Position numbers and translations under genes: made by a program. A stretch of 64,000 nucleotides of DNA. It comes from Cokeromyces recurvatus. Taxonomy: Eukaryota; Mucoromycota; Mucoromycetes; Mucorales; Mucoraceae. The DNA lies in the NCBI RefSeq assembly GCF_025118155.1, contig NW_026251393.1:186001-250000 (forward strand). The letters are read 5' to 3'. Of the stretch, positions 50,456-61,036 are shown in pieces. Under the pieces are notes generated by a model. It was not told the DNA's origin and searched no databases. It saw nothing but the letters and a program-made list of their open reading frames with translations. Within the stretch, counting starts at the first letter, position 1. Each line of letters starts with the position of its first letter.

Positions 50456-51168
50456 CAACAAGAATATTAGGCTTCTCTCTCTTCCTCCCTCTCCTTTGTT
50501 TTTATATTTGTGAATGTATATATTAATTAGAAGGTATTTTGTACTATCCTTATGGAGGGTTTACTGTTACTATTATTTATGCTTTGGTTTTTTTTTTCCT
50601 TTTTTTCCTGTCTGGTACAAGAAAAAATAAGAAATACACATTTACACATGTTTTGTTATGCTTCATGATTAATATATACATATATGTTTTATACACACTA
50701 TTATTACTGATCATCTTTTCTTCCTTTCCTTCCAATTTATATATATACATATATACTCTTATTTCAAATCTTGTACATATAACGCATTTATTTGAAATAA
50801 AGAAATCGCAATTTTCCATCTTCTACCACATTGCCAATTATTTATATAAAAAAATTAGCGAACTTTGTTTTACAGGAAGAAGATTAAATGATTCTTGTAC
50901 AGTTGATTAAAGAATAATAGGTATCTTTTTTTTTTGTCTTCATAATATATATATATATATATATAACTCATAGATGAAAAATAAGTGGACTCCTTTCACC
51001 ACAGTTTACCTTCTTACTGTTGCTTGAATATATTAAAACTATTATTTGAGAACCGTTTTAATGGTTATGTTGACAAGTGATTTCTGACTGATATTATTTG
51101 TTTTGCTCTTGTTTTGCTTTTGTTTTGTTTTTTTCCTGTAAATAACACTATCCTGCTAACACTTAATC
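50456..51168. other. Downstream of the zinc-finger gene, no further gene
   Basis: AT-rich 3' region with a (TA)n run at 50947-50964. The plus-strand open frame 50539-50910 is low-complexity. Nothing else recognised. Confidence 0.5.
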
Positions 51169-51270
51169 TCTTTGTGGCGCTCCGATCATTCCAATTACAC
51201 CATCCTCCGATATAGTATCACATACTATGCTTAAAATTACACCAGCTCTTCCATCTGCTAACAAGAATAT
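51169..51270 (-). pseudogene. Fragment resembling the ligand-binding region of a class-C receptor
   Basis: On the minus strand, after a TTAG acceptor-like site, one exon-like frame reads IFLLADGRAGVILSIVCDTI then SEDGVIGMIGAPQR, ending in a stop. The pattern G-V-x-x-S-I-x-x-D-x-I-x-E-D-x-V-x-x-M-I-G resembles type-1 periplasmic-binding-like ligand domains of GABA-B-type receptors, which are expanded in Mucoromycota. No neighbouring exons were found, so it is probably a relic. Confidence 0.3.
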
Positions 51271-51589
51271 CTAACAATGCCTTTTAAGAAAGAAAGACAA
51301 AAATAATCAATAAATTTTGTGATAAAAGAAACACTTACATAAAGTCACCCACTAACATAAGCAAAATTGTTGTAATGCTAATATTATTACATGGCTACAA
51401 AGCTGTATACAATTAAAGAGTTAATTATTTATAACAAAAATGTAAAAATCCAAGTGAGCACATAATACTGGCGTATTAGATTATCCGGATCAGTTTGAGA
51501 AAGGATAAAAGTGTACTAAAAAACCTTTTGATATGCAAAAGGGTAAAAAAGAAAGAGAAGGGAAGAGGAAAAAAGGAAATATAAACAAA

Positions 51590-52030
51590 TACTAGATGCG
51601 GAGTTACGTAATAAAGTTACAAATTTTGTACCAAGGGGGGGAGTTTCTGGAGGAAGCTCACCATGACGAAGGTAGTCAAGCTCATAAAGTAGAAGGCGCA
51701 TAGCAGGCCACCAAATTGTCCAGGCGGAAAAGACAAATGTGTTAAAACCTGATGAGATTAGCGGCCTGCGCTTTTGTTTATTTGGCAGTTTATTCAAGAG
51801 GAAGGACAAAGGGTCGGGTTCGGTCAAAGGCATTTGTAATCGTCGATGCATATGTAGGCACCGTATAGCATGAGATCTTGTGAACAGAGCATTAGGGTGA
51901 TAGATGCAGGGTTTAGGGGACACCACCAGGTAACCAACCTAGGCGCCAGCGGACTACTTGGCTGCGTTCTGCATTCGACGTAGGTAACTAGAGGATAGGA
52001 TCGATACTCAGGATAGAGACGCAGACACAA
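51590..52030 (-). pseudogene. 3' end of a LINE-type retrotransposon ORF
   Basis: The minus strand shows YLRRMQNAAKQSAGA, a stop, then VSPKPCIYHPNALFTRSHAI, RCLHMHRRLQMPLTEPDPLS and FLLNKLPNKQ, a cysteine-histidine-rich C-terminal region I associate with non-LTR reverse transcriptases of Mucorales. The composition is clearly more GC-rich than the surroundings. Only the tail is present, which fits a 5'-truncated insertion. Its upstream edge abuts the left end of element C. Confidence 0.6.
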
Positions 52031-52068
52031 AGCTGTTTACAGTGGTTTGCGTTTAAAAATATAGTCTC

Positions 52069-52154
52069 TTGCCTTGGCGTTATATAATTTTGAGTAACCA
52101 ATATAATTTTTGAGCCACCAGTATAATTTTTGACTCAAAAGTATAAAATCATAA
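52069..52154 (+). repeat. Left end of element C with 19-20-bp iterons
   Basis: Four consecutive copies of a unit starting TATAATTTTTGA at 52082, 52101, 52121 and (weaker) 52141; the unit ends GTAACCA or GCCACCAG. The same array, inverted, forms the right end. Confidence 0.8.
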
Positions 52155-55140
52155 ATTCAATGTAAAAATCATTAGCTCAATGATAAAAAAAATTATTTGT
52201 GTTTGAATAATAAGTTTTTTGCTATATTAGAATGATGAATAATGTTAAACAATGAATAGTAATGGTTGCTAATAAAAGGTATGGGACCAATAGACATGAT
52301 ACAGTTGATTATCTAGCACGTTTGATAGTATAAGATTGCTTAATATACTAAGATCAAGAATAACCATCAAACAAGAGCTATTTAATATGAGCTTCATACT
52401 ATTTATTACTATAGTTGCAACCCTCGAAAAAAAATCGTTCCAGACTCATTCAGGGCACTCCATATTCCGACTAGTATTGTCCTATGTAAAAACCGAAGTG
52501 GAAAGAGTACACAAGTGCAATCAAGCACAAGCACTATTACAATAGTTCAGGCAACGTTTTTACAATTGCATTAGTACGCTCACAAGCGCTTTAACCACTT
52601 CTGCCACAATTATGCAACGAGTTTTTAGAAGATTACGGACCAACAGAGTGGTACTTGAATGAGATTTTTCAACAAAATGAAGGTGCCTAACAAGCAAGTA
52701 GTATCAAGACTATATTAAAAGGCAAAAGGGAGATGACAGACCAATAAATAGTTTTAGACAGATCCAGAAGAAAAAATTATTAACAGACTCTAACAGTAAT
52801 AAATATATTTATTTCTGATTTGCCATTTTAAACACTTCATAATACACTGTATTCAATAAAAAAAAAAGAAAAAAAAACAAAAACTTGCAAGACAAAAAAG
52901 CTTGTCTTTTTAAAGAACTACAGAACATAGAACCAATATAGTTACTATAAAAGTGATTTGAAGATTTCTATTATTATTTATGTGTAGTTAGAATTTATCA
53001 CTTAAAGCACTTGAACATTTACCAATAAACAAATATATATGATTAAATTGAATAGTCAGAAAGTAAATTAGAAGGTAACCATAAGTGTATGTGTCCATAA
53101 ATTATATTAGATATGGCGGCAACGGCAACACAGCATGATAGAGATGTGTTAAAGAGGACACCAAAGATCAAAGTTACCAAGTGTTTTAAAGACTATCCGA
53201 TGAACAACACCAAAGAGTTAATTAAGTAAAGAGAATTTTTCTCTACAGCAGGAGCTTGAATGTAATGGCTCAAACAAATCTTATCAAGTTTATCGTAAGA
53301 TTCTTTTGGCTTAACTTTTAGGCTTTGGCTCTTTGGCTTAAATATTCTATAAAAACAAACATAAATATGGGCTTTATGCTCAATTCATAAGTAGAAAATA
53401 TCTTAGTAAAAAGAAAAACATTTCATTAAAGGAAAAAGATCTAGGACTTTATCATTTTTTGGATAAAACTGGAAGTTTGAAACCTCTTTCCTTTTATTTA
53501 CAACTCAAATTATTTAATAAGTTTCCAAATTCGATGGCATGTTGTTTATAGTATAAAAGAAAAAAGAAAAAGTGCAATAGTAAAACATGAAGATGCTACA
53601 ATTGTACCATTAAAAGCCAAACCCTAACCCAGTTGATTTGTGCCCCAAAAAATCAATAACAAAAATCTTCAAACATAAATTTATACGTCATCACGCAAAT
53701 TTCAGGCTATTTCATGAGAGAATTTTTTTTCCTTGTTTTTCTTATTAAACCACATTGGCTTTCGTAAATTGATTGTAAAGTAGCTAATTTTTAAATGCTT
53801 CTTTATAACTTTACGAACTCCAATTGTTTTTATGTAGATGTCTATCTAACTCAGCTTCTGGTTTATGATGATGATAATTAACTATTTTTTGCATCGTGGA
53901 AAGCCGAACTTGATCACAGGATGACAAATGCTTCTCCTGTTGTAGGTCTTTGTAAGACAGGAGCTGGCTAGTTTGGCTCAACCTTGGTTTGACTTGCGGG
54001 CTTATCTTGCTCTAACCAATTCCTCACTCTTGTGGTGGCATGTATTGCTGTTGCTTGAGTCTGGGTAGTCACCAGATTGATATTTTCCTCTATTTTAACT
54101 ATTTTGTCCCTTTTATTTCTAGGTTATATGTTGAAGATCTTTCAAAATAATCGACCTTTATTTCAAGAAAAAGAGGACTAACTTTTTTCTAGCTGAATTC
54201 TATTTACTCCTGTTTTAGTTGCTGGTTTGAAGACTTGGGTCACTCATACTTTATGATTCGCAACTTCTTCTTATTGAAATAATAATATATACTTTTATAT
54301 TGCTTCTTGTTTGTTCTTAAAATGGTTAATAAAAAGTTATTACAGACTATGTTGTAAAGATTGTGCATCAAACAACTTATTGTTGACATATACAACGTAC
54401 TTTATTTAGTAAGTATGATCGAGTACCAATGTGTTTGACTTCAGACGAAAAGTATATTTCAATATCAAGGAATATCTTCAGTGGATTCTTATATGATAAA
54501 ATTGAGGAATAAAGACATTCCTATTTGTAGTATTAACTTCATTTGTACATCAAATGCAATAGGAAAGAGGAAAATAATAATAAATTTCAGCGGTACCTAT
54601 TTGAAAATAAATGACATGAATAAATTGTACAAGCACATCCAAGGATCAGGCTGATGTGAAAAGAACTGATAGTCTCACAATGCAACAAAAAGTGTTCTTT
54701 GTATTGTATGATAACTCATTCAAAATCTTTAAAACTGGGTTTAAATTCTTTTTAAAGCTGTATGAAAGTTTTTAAACACTACGTGTTGTGTAGAAATATT
54801 GTTAACTAAATTATGCTATTGAGAACAAAAAAAGAATTAAATTGGTATTTTATTTAGATCAAGGATGTGACATGAATGAGAACATTGAATACTCTTATAA
54901 GTTACTGGAATAATAACATTAGAATGTCTTTATACAATTGCATATACAGAGACAATGAGCCTAACCAATCATATTAATGCGCGTGAAATCATTTTTATGT
55001 TACAAGATCAAGGACTAATGCTTTTGCATAAACTGTATGTAGATAAAGATATTTTGTGTAAAAATTGGTGGGTTATTATCGGTGTAACAATGAGACATCA
55101 TTTGATAGACTATGACTTCTTTGACTGTGTAACGGTGTTA
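52155..55140. other. Left interior of element C, no intact gene
   Basis: About 3 kb of AT-rich DNA. A minus-strand stretch near 53950-54080 reads TQATAIHATTRVRNWLEQDK and QTKVEP before a stop, and 53115-53230 on the plus strand reads MAATATQHDRDVLKRTPKIK, both coding-like but broken and unassigned. The short frames at 52336-52545 and 54955-55200 have no supporting features. Confidence 0.4.
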
Positions 55141-55144
55141 TTGG

Positions 55145-55154
55145 TATATATAAG
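55145..55154 (+). promoter_or_regulatory. TATA box upstream of the nuclease-like gene of element C
   Basis: TATATATAAG, 36-45 bp before the ATG at 55190, a sensible spacing for a compact fungal promoter. Confidence 0.5.
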
Positions 55155-55189
55155 CGCGAAAAATATTTTTTTTATCCTTCTTCTTAATC

Positions 55190-56849
55190 ATGACCATTAA
55201 TTGTCCTTCACGGTACAAACAATATAAAATAGAACAAAGTGAAACTGGAGTTGGCAAGTTTTTCAAGGAACATAATGCTATTGATTGGTGTTTGTATAAC
55301 TATTCAAATTTCCACAGAAGTGTTCACCAAAATATTGCAAGTAAATTGAAGCGGAAGTTTCATGACGATCCTGAAAAGATCAAAAAGTTACAACATGTAC
55401 CTATTGAAATCAAAAAATTTATTGGAGAATTAGAAAATGACAAAAACATGAAAAATATCAAGAAGCAGAAGAAAGAAGAAGGCAGTACTGTGAACAACTT
55501 CCACAACTCAACCATTGGTGTAGCTGGAGAGAATAATGGAAGTGTTGTTTTAAATAATATTGCCAGAAAAAGAAAGGCTGAAGAAGAAGTAGAAGAAGAA
55601 GAAGAAGAAGAAAAAGAAGACAAAGTGAATAGTAATGGTGATGATAATGTATTGGTGATTGATACCAGCGAAGACTCTATCAATCCAGCATTGAGACCTT
55701 TATATGAACATGTTTATAAAGTATTCCAAGGGAAAGACGTCGATATAAGTGATATCAAGCGTATATACCACGGAGACACCATACAGGACAAAATGTATAA
55801 ATTTTGTTATGACAGTTTCCCTGAATATACAAGTATGACAAAGGTGAAAAAATCATTTTATCACTGTTATTTGTCAGGACTCGTTAACTGTATTGATATG
55901 AACAATAATGCATTAATTAAAGAAATACCAAATGAAAGTATCCAAAAAAGCTTTCGGTCATAAATCATTGAAGATTGACGAAGTGGATGTTAAACAATAC
56001 ATTATCAAATTAAAACAAGTATATTTGGAAGATGGAATTGATGGCTTGAGATCTGAAATTGTCAAGCAAAAGTATGAAATAATGTCAGAAAAAAGTTTCA
56101 AGGATTGTATTGTGAATATGAAGTATTTGATTTTGGAAATGATGGAAATCATATTGAATGAAGTGGAGTTCGGTGTCTGCAAAAGTAATACCAACGAGAT
56201 TAACTACCTTGTATACTGGAAGAGTATTTTTTCTGTTGCTTTTCGTGGAGCAAATGTAATACTGAGAATTGGAGAAACTAACAGTACTGGAACAAAGTTT
56301 GACAGAATGTTAAATGAAATGGAGTTCGGAGAAACATCTGCGTACGTTTCTGGCCGCAAAGTAGACATGATTGTAGAAACGAAAACGGTCAATATTAAGA
56401 ACGTTACAATCACCGTTGAACTATCAAATGCGGAGTTCAAGAAGATGGATGTTGAAGATGACTTCATCACTATTCAACAGAATAAAAATATACGTACAAG
56501 CAAAAGTATATTGTCAAATATATTTCCTTTAGAAGGACACAACACTGTTATTGGCATGAATTTTGTGGGACTTTCCGGATACTTTTTCAATGCCAATTTC
56601 ATTGATGCTGCTGTGTTTGTAAACAAAGTTGCGGATGTATACCTTCCTGGGAACGATGTAGATCTTATGGACTTTATGGATGACTGCGAAACCATATTGA
56701 GCATTATATTCGCATACAAGAAATACATGGTAAACCAAGCTGAAGAAGTTAATAGAAAGTATCAAGCTTTAAGAAGAAGAAGATTGGTGGCCAGTATAGA
56801 AGAAAAAAGTGAAAACTTCCCCCCCACCTTCTACTCTCCCAAACGTTAA
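55190..56849 (+). CDS. PD-(D/E)XK nuclease-like protein of element C (one frameshift)
   Basis: Two overlapping frames, 55190-55963 (257 residues) and 55932-56849 (305), look like one gene of about 550 residues with a frame change at the A6 tract near 55950. The N-terminal part has a Lys-rich segment and a basic-acidic cluster (ARKRKAEEEVEEEEEEEKED), perhaps a nuclear-localisation signal. The C-terminal part has YWKSIFSVAFRGANVILRIG, then SGRKVDMIVETK, then TITVELSNAEFKK. The Asp of KVD and the E-x-K of AEFK are spaced as in PD-(D/E)XK nucleases. The order matches the element B gene (VWDMIF ... QRVDFIL ... AEEKP). The nuclease assignment is inference; the frames are otherwise well preserved. 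Confidence 0.55.
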
Positions 56850-57229
56850 TTGCTATAAATTATAATTAAAATAATTATAATGTGATGTTTTTAAAATAAA
56901 AAAATATTTTATTGAGTATATCTAGTTATAAAAATTGTTGAATTGAGTTTCTTTGATACGTAAATGTATGCAATTCTTTTTCGTTTTCCTCTACAAGTAC
57001 TGTAGATTGAATAGATTTTTTTTTCATCAATCTGGTTAAACAATGGACAACGGAGCATACAATAATTTATAATTCTTCTAACAAAAAGAGAACAAAGGGA
57101 TATCTTTATATACACCAATAACTAAGGCATACCTTACTGCAGTTTCAATAATTGCCATAACTTTCTATTTTTTATTTTTATACCAAACTTTGTCGATAAG
57201 CCTGCACAAGTAGCTAAATTTATTTCTTT

Positions 57230-57393
57230 GCTACAGAATAAAAATATGAATATTAGTAAGGCTGTAACAGAGGCAGGAATTGAACCTACAAGCTGCTTAC
57301 AAATTTAACAAATAATGGAAAGAAAACGGAGGCAAAATTTTATCAGGTTATAAACCAGCAACTAAAGTCAAGCCTAAAAGAAATAATGCACGT
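57230..57393 (+). pseudogene. 5' part of a DD34E transposase, cut by element D
   Basis: Reads FISLLQNKNMNISKAVTEAG, then IEPTSC and, after a frame change, YKPATKVKPKRNNAR. This is a helix-turn-helix-like start of a Tc1/mariner-type transposase. The frame stops at the CACTG end of element D and resumes beyond it at 59415. Confidence 0.6.
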
Positions 57394-57410
57394 CACTGCA
57401 AAAAAATTGT

Positions 57411-57547
57411 CCGTCGTACGTATGGAGTACTATGCGGCGTACGCACGTACGCTATATAGTACGCTGGTATACGCAGTACGAACGTATTAGATATATATGG
57501 CGTACGGTACGTCGTACTTGCGTACGCCGTATAGTACTCCATACATA
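57411..57547. repeat. GTAC-rich palindromic array at the left end of element D
   Basis: About a dozen GTAC tetramers in 137 bp, many as CGTACG or AGTACT, plus a long imperfect hairpin: TATGGAGTACTATGCGGCGT near 57417 pairs with the complementary stretch ending near 57545. The right end of the element has only a short version. Confidence 0.85.
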
Positions 57548-57900
57548 CAACATATAACTTTTTACATTTGATTGGCTATTTCTTTGAAAAACATGAACCA
57601 TCATTGGTATTTTGCAACATAAATAACGTTTATTTACGTTAGGTCTTTATTACTTATTAGCTTATAAAATACATTCAATTCATATTAGGCTTTTATTATT
57701 GCCTTGTTTATTGGACGTTATTTAAAAATAAACATATAGTTTGTTTACATAAAATGTGACTTTATTTACATTTAGAATAGTAATAATAATAATAATGGCA
57801 TATATAGCAAATGAATTATTGCAAAAGCAATTTATTTTTTTCAATAATAAAAAAAAGGATATTTCTTGCAATTAATAATAGAAAATACGACTGCACTTAC

Positions 57901-58452
57901 CTTTGCATCTTTAAAAAGAAATAGTACAATTACGCAGTAAATAGATACAAATAAATAAGAGAAAAAGACAGAGATAATAATGATAGGGGTCCAGGAAGCT
58001 AAATTATAGCAGTTAAACAGAAGCAAACAAACAATCTATAATAAACAAAGTTGATTAGTTAGTAAATAAAAAATAAAAAAAAGTATTGGTATTCAAAAGA
58101 ATAAAATACTTACCGAAAACAAAAAAAAGGGGTTTTCAAAAAGGACAAAAGCTATTTGAAAAAAAAAAGTAAAAAGTCCTAAAAGAAGAGAATAAAAGAT
58201 AAGGCTGGTATATTTTATATTAGACAAAGAAAGTATACCTTTGGAATTAACAGATAAATGTTATGTTTTATTTTACCTTTTTATATACATTTATTTACCT
58301 GTTTAAAACGTGTTTGATTAAAGATAATAGACAAGTCAGTATATGTGTTAATATAAACAATAGTTATTATCTTACCTTTAACATATCATTGAAAAATGCT
58401 CTGTATAAAAAGTAGAAAAAGCTACTACCAACATAAACAAGACTCTTTTGCT
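57901..58452 (-). pseudogene. Intron-containing membrane-protein gene fragment inside element D
   Basis: Three exon-like blocks with correct splice borders on the minus strand: 58378-58452 (QKSLVYVGSSFFYFLYRAFF, NDMLK), 58114-58151 (FVLFENPFFLFS) and 57901-58035 (LLLFNCYNLASWTPIIIISV then FFSYLFVSIYCVIVLFLFKD). The last two join in phase; the link between the first and second is unresolved because intervening frames contain stops. The peptides are strongly hydrophobic, as in a multi-pass membrane protein. I do not recognise the family. It may be a host gene fragment captured by the element. Confidence 0.4.
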
Positions 58453-59414
58453 AAGAAAGAAATAAAACTGGTCAGTATAAATTCGTTAATAAGGATATTC
58501 TAAATCTTTATACTATCTTGAATATTATAAATATCTATAGAAAATAAAATAACTGTAAGTAAATAAGTATTAATCGAAAAGAAATAAAAAAGAAATAATA
58601 ATGATGTAGGAAGATAGTCATTTTATTAATTTCCTCTATGATCATGATTTTTCTATAGATCCATTTTTGGAAAAATAAGTATTTTTTTCTGTAATTTCAA
58701 AATGTACAAAGTGTGATTACTTTTTTTTTTCTAATTTCACAATTCAAATAGTCTAATTACTTTTTTTTTCTCTTCAATTATGTTATTTATTAAATGTTTC
58801 AATATTCGTTTGGCATTTCAACTTAATTGCCACCATCATTTCGAAATGTCAATTTTAATGTTGTAATGGAAATGAAGATTACTTTTATAATTAATTGTTT
58901 CCAACATTTTTTTTAATTTAAATTGTATTCACTTTTAGATAAAAGACAAAACAATTTTATAATAAAATAATGTATTTTATTTTGATTTAATCAAAAATAC
59001 ATAATAATGATGGATTTTTTTTTTTTTTTTTGCATGGCTGAAAAAATAATGCATTTGTAAATTTTACCTGAAGGGAAAAATTAAAAAGTACTTTTAAAAT
59101 TCAGCTAAATATTAAATTTTAGAAATTTTATTGGCTAATTTTTGTACCTGGGAAATTTTACCCCTTAAAAAACACACAGCCAAAATAGCTGTAAATTTAA
59201 ACATTACAGAAATAATGAGTATTAGCAGTAGACAACTATATACATATTTCTGGATATATTTATTCTATGATAGTATATTGAACATAATATATCTTTTATT
59301 TGGAAGTTTTATATTAAAAATAAGTAGAAATAAAAAATTAAAAAAATCGTAGCTTAAATTGTGGCGTACGACGTAAAGTACTCCATACGTACGACGGACA
59401 ATTTTTTTGCAGTG

Positions 59415-60220
59415 GGTAAGTAAAGTTTACAGAGGAGTACTCTCAGTTCCTTAATGGTTATGTTGAAAAGAATTTTACTTGTATCATCAAAGATGCTACG
59501 CTTGATCTTTGTGCTGCTTTTCAAGATTTAACAGTTAGTGAAGCTACTATCTATTGTCATATAACAGAAAAACTCCCAATTTACTCTCACGCGTACTCAG
59601 TCAAGAATATTAGAACGAAATTCCAAAAGTACAATTGAACAACGTAGCCGATTTCTTGAATATTTGGATGAGAATGGAATTGAAAGTGGACTTAAAAAAA
59701 TATGGTACGTCCCGTAGCATATTCAAAAAAAAAAAAAAGGAACGCCAGCAGAAGTAAAAGTACTACCAGAAGGTGTCAATTTAAGCATTTTAGGTTGCCT
59801 GTCAGCCTATGAATGTATTGCAATGTCGCAGCAGATGTATAAGTCAAATAGAAAACAAAAAAAGTAAGGGTAGAGGAACAAAGAGACGCCTTCCACATGA
59901 AACCAATTCAAGTCACTTTTTGTTATTTGTTGAAAAAATAGCTACTCTGCTTAATAAGCATGGATTAAAAAATATGTATATTGTCATGGACAATGCCAAA
60001 ATACATAAAACACTTGCAATCTTGAAAGCAGTTCATAATTTCGAGCATACACCTTTATCTCTCTCTCCTTGTTCGCCGTTTTTAAATCCAATTGAAGAGT
60101 GTTGGGCAAAAATCAAGTCTGAAGTACGTAAAACGCTCCTTACAAGTAATGAGTTGGTGTCTCATAGAATTGAAGAAGCAGTCGAAAAGGCTACAGCTAA
60201 GGACTGTCGAGGTTGAATTC
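59415..60220 (+). pseudogene. 3' part of the split DD34E transposase of element C
   Basis: Continues with KFTEEYSQFLNGYVEKNFTC and VSEATIYCHITEKLPIYSH, then in shifted frames ERNSKSTIEQRSRFLEYLDE, NLSILGCLSAY, and finally LLNKHGLKNMYIVMDNAKIH ... LSPCSPFLNPIEECWAKIKS. The second Asp (MDNAKIH) and the final Glu (NPIEE) are intact and 34 residues apart, as in DD34E transposases. The first catalytic Asp segment is missing, and at least three frameshifts occur. Inactive. Confidence 0.8.
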
Positions 60221-60371
60221 GCCACTCTAAAAGGTTTTTTCCTGATTGTCGAAACATGGATAGAATATGAATATAACAATAAATTTAATAGCTTTTGTCA
60301 AAATACAATTACACGCTTGATTTTTATATGAATATTATGATTGTTATATAGAGTTTATGATTTTTATAGTA

Positions 60372-60376
<5 letters not shown>

Positions 60377-60411
<35 letters not shown>
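60377..60411. repeat. (TA)n microsatellite
   Basis: A pure TA run of about 35 bp just inside the right end of element C. Similar shorter TA runs occur in several introns (for example 8139-8167, 16182-16210, 17137-17156). Confidence 0.9.
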
Positions 60412-60422
<11 letters not shown>

Positions 60423-60450
60423 ATATTGATATGTATATACTATAACCAGC

Positions 60451-60534
60451 TTATGATTTTTATATTCTTAGGTCAAAAATTATGCTGGTGGCTCAAAATT
60501 ATATTGGTTACTCAAGTCTTTAATGCTAAGGCAA
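60451..60534 (-). repeat. Right end of element C with iterons
   Basis: Inverted partner of 52069-52154 with one short length change. It directly follows the transposase fossil and an adjacent (TA)n run at 60377-60411. Confidence 0.8.
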
Positions 60535-61036
60535 AAAATTATATACACATGTGTATATCTTTCGCATAGAAGAGGCAGCGGGTTATCGTATCATAATAGT
60601 CTGTATGATTTTCTTTATCCTCTAATCTCCAATTATTGTTATTGTTTCCACACGCACACACACACACCTTCGAATGCAATGGTATAGGCTTTTAATATCT
60701 AATATACACTTCACTTTATCATCTTGGGCTGTTCTTACAAACGAACTCTTATTATCATCGTGAATCCTACTTTGTCTTTCAGATGTTCCTTGTTGCTGTG
60801 TGACAAGGTTAAGTAATTATTGTATTTGATAGCTTGGACTTATTTACACTTACTGCTATTGGCTTTTATAAAATAAAATAAAATAAAATAATGCTTACTT
60901 GCTTGATTGATTTTTATTTTTATTTTTTTATTTTATTTTATTTTATAATATTACAAATCAGATACATGTATAAGTATATATTTATAAGAGAAATTAATAA
61001 TGTACTTGAAAGGGAGATAAACAGATATGAATGAAA
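60535..61036. other. Intergenic: between element C and the MCM2 3' end
   Basis: About 500 bp, AT-rich, with a short (CA)n run at 60651-60666 and (AAAAT)n / (TTTTA)n arrays at 60870-60890 and 60918-60950. No gene recognised. Confidence 0.5.

Larger units (their letters stand above)
57394..59414. mobile_element. Element D: 2.0-kb element with CACTG ends and a GTAC-rich palindromic left end
   Basis: Starts CACTGCAAAAAAATTGTCCG and ends with its reverse complement; the terminal repeat is about 38 bp nearly exact, extending with mismatches to about 50 bp (57394-57446 / 59363-59414). The left subterminal region, 57411-57545, is dense in GTAC/CGTACG palindromes and contains an internal inverted repeat (57415-57446 against 57512-57547). 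It is far more GC-rich than the rest. No transposase was found, so it is non-autonomous. The element interrupts the transposase fossil. The flanks do not show a clear target duplication. Confidence 0.8.
52069..60534. mobile_element. Element C: ~8.5-kb element with iteron-bearing inverted ends
   Basis: The ends 52069-52154 and 60451-60534 are inverted copies sharing TTGCCTTAGC/TTGCCTTGGC, GAGTAACCAATATAATTTT, GAGCCACCAG and TAATTTTTGAC. Inside: about 3 kb without a gene, a nuclease-like gene pair of frames (55190-56849), and a DD34E transposase fossil (57230-60220) that is itself split by element D. It has the same gene set as element B (nuclease-like gene plus DD34E transposase) but different ends. 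No target-site duplication could be assigned. Confidence 0.75.

Noticed and set aside
53615..53632. Telomere-like AACCCTAACCC
   Set aside because: A single short occurrence, not a repeat array, in the middle of the window.
54955..55200. 81-codon open frame before the nuclease-like gene
   Set aside because: The region holds the likely TATA box of the gene starting at 55190, and the peptide shows no recognisable pattern.
57260..57305. tRNA-like reverse-complement signature (GCAGGAATTGAACCTAC)
   Set aside because: No cloverleaf can be folded around it, and the stretch reads as the helix-turn-helix part of a transposase (KAVTEAGIEPTSC).
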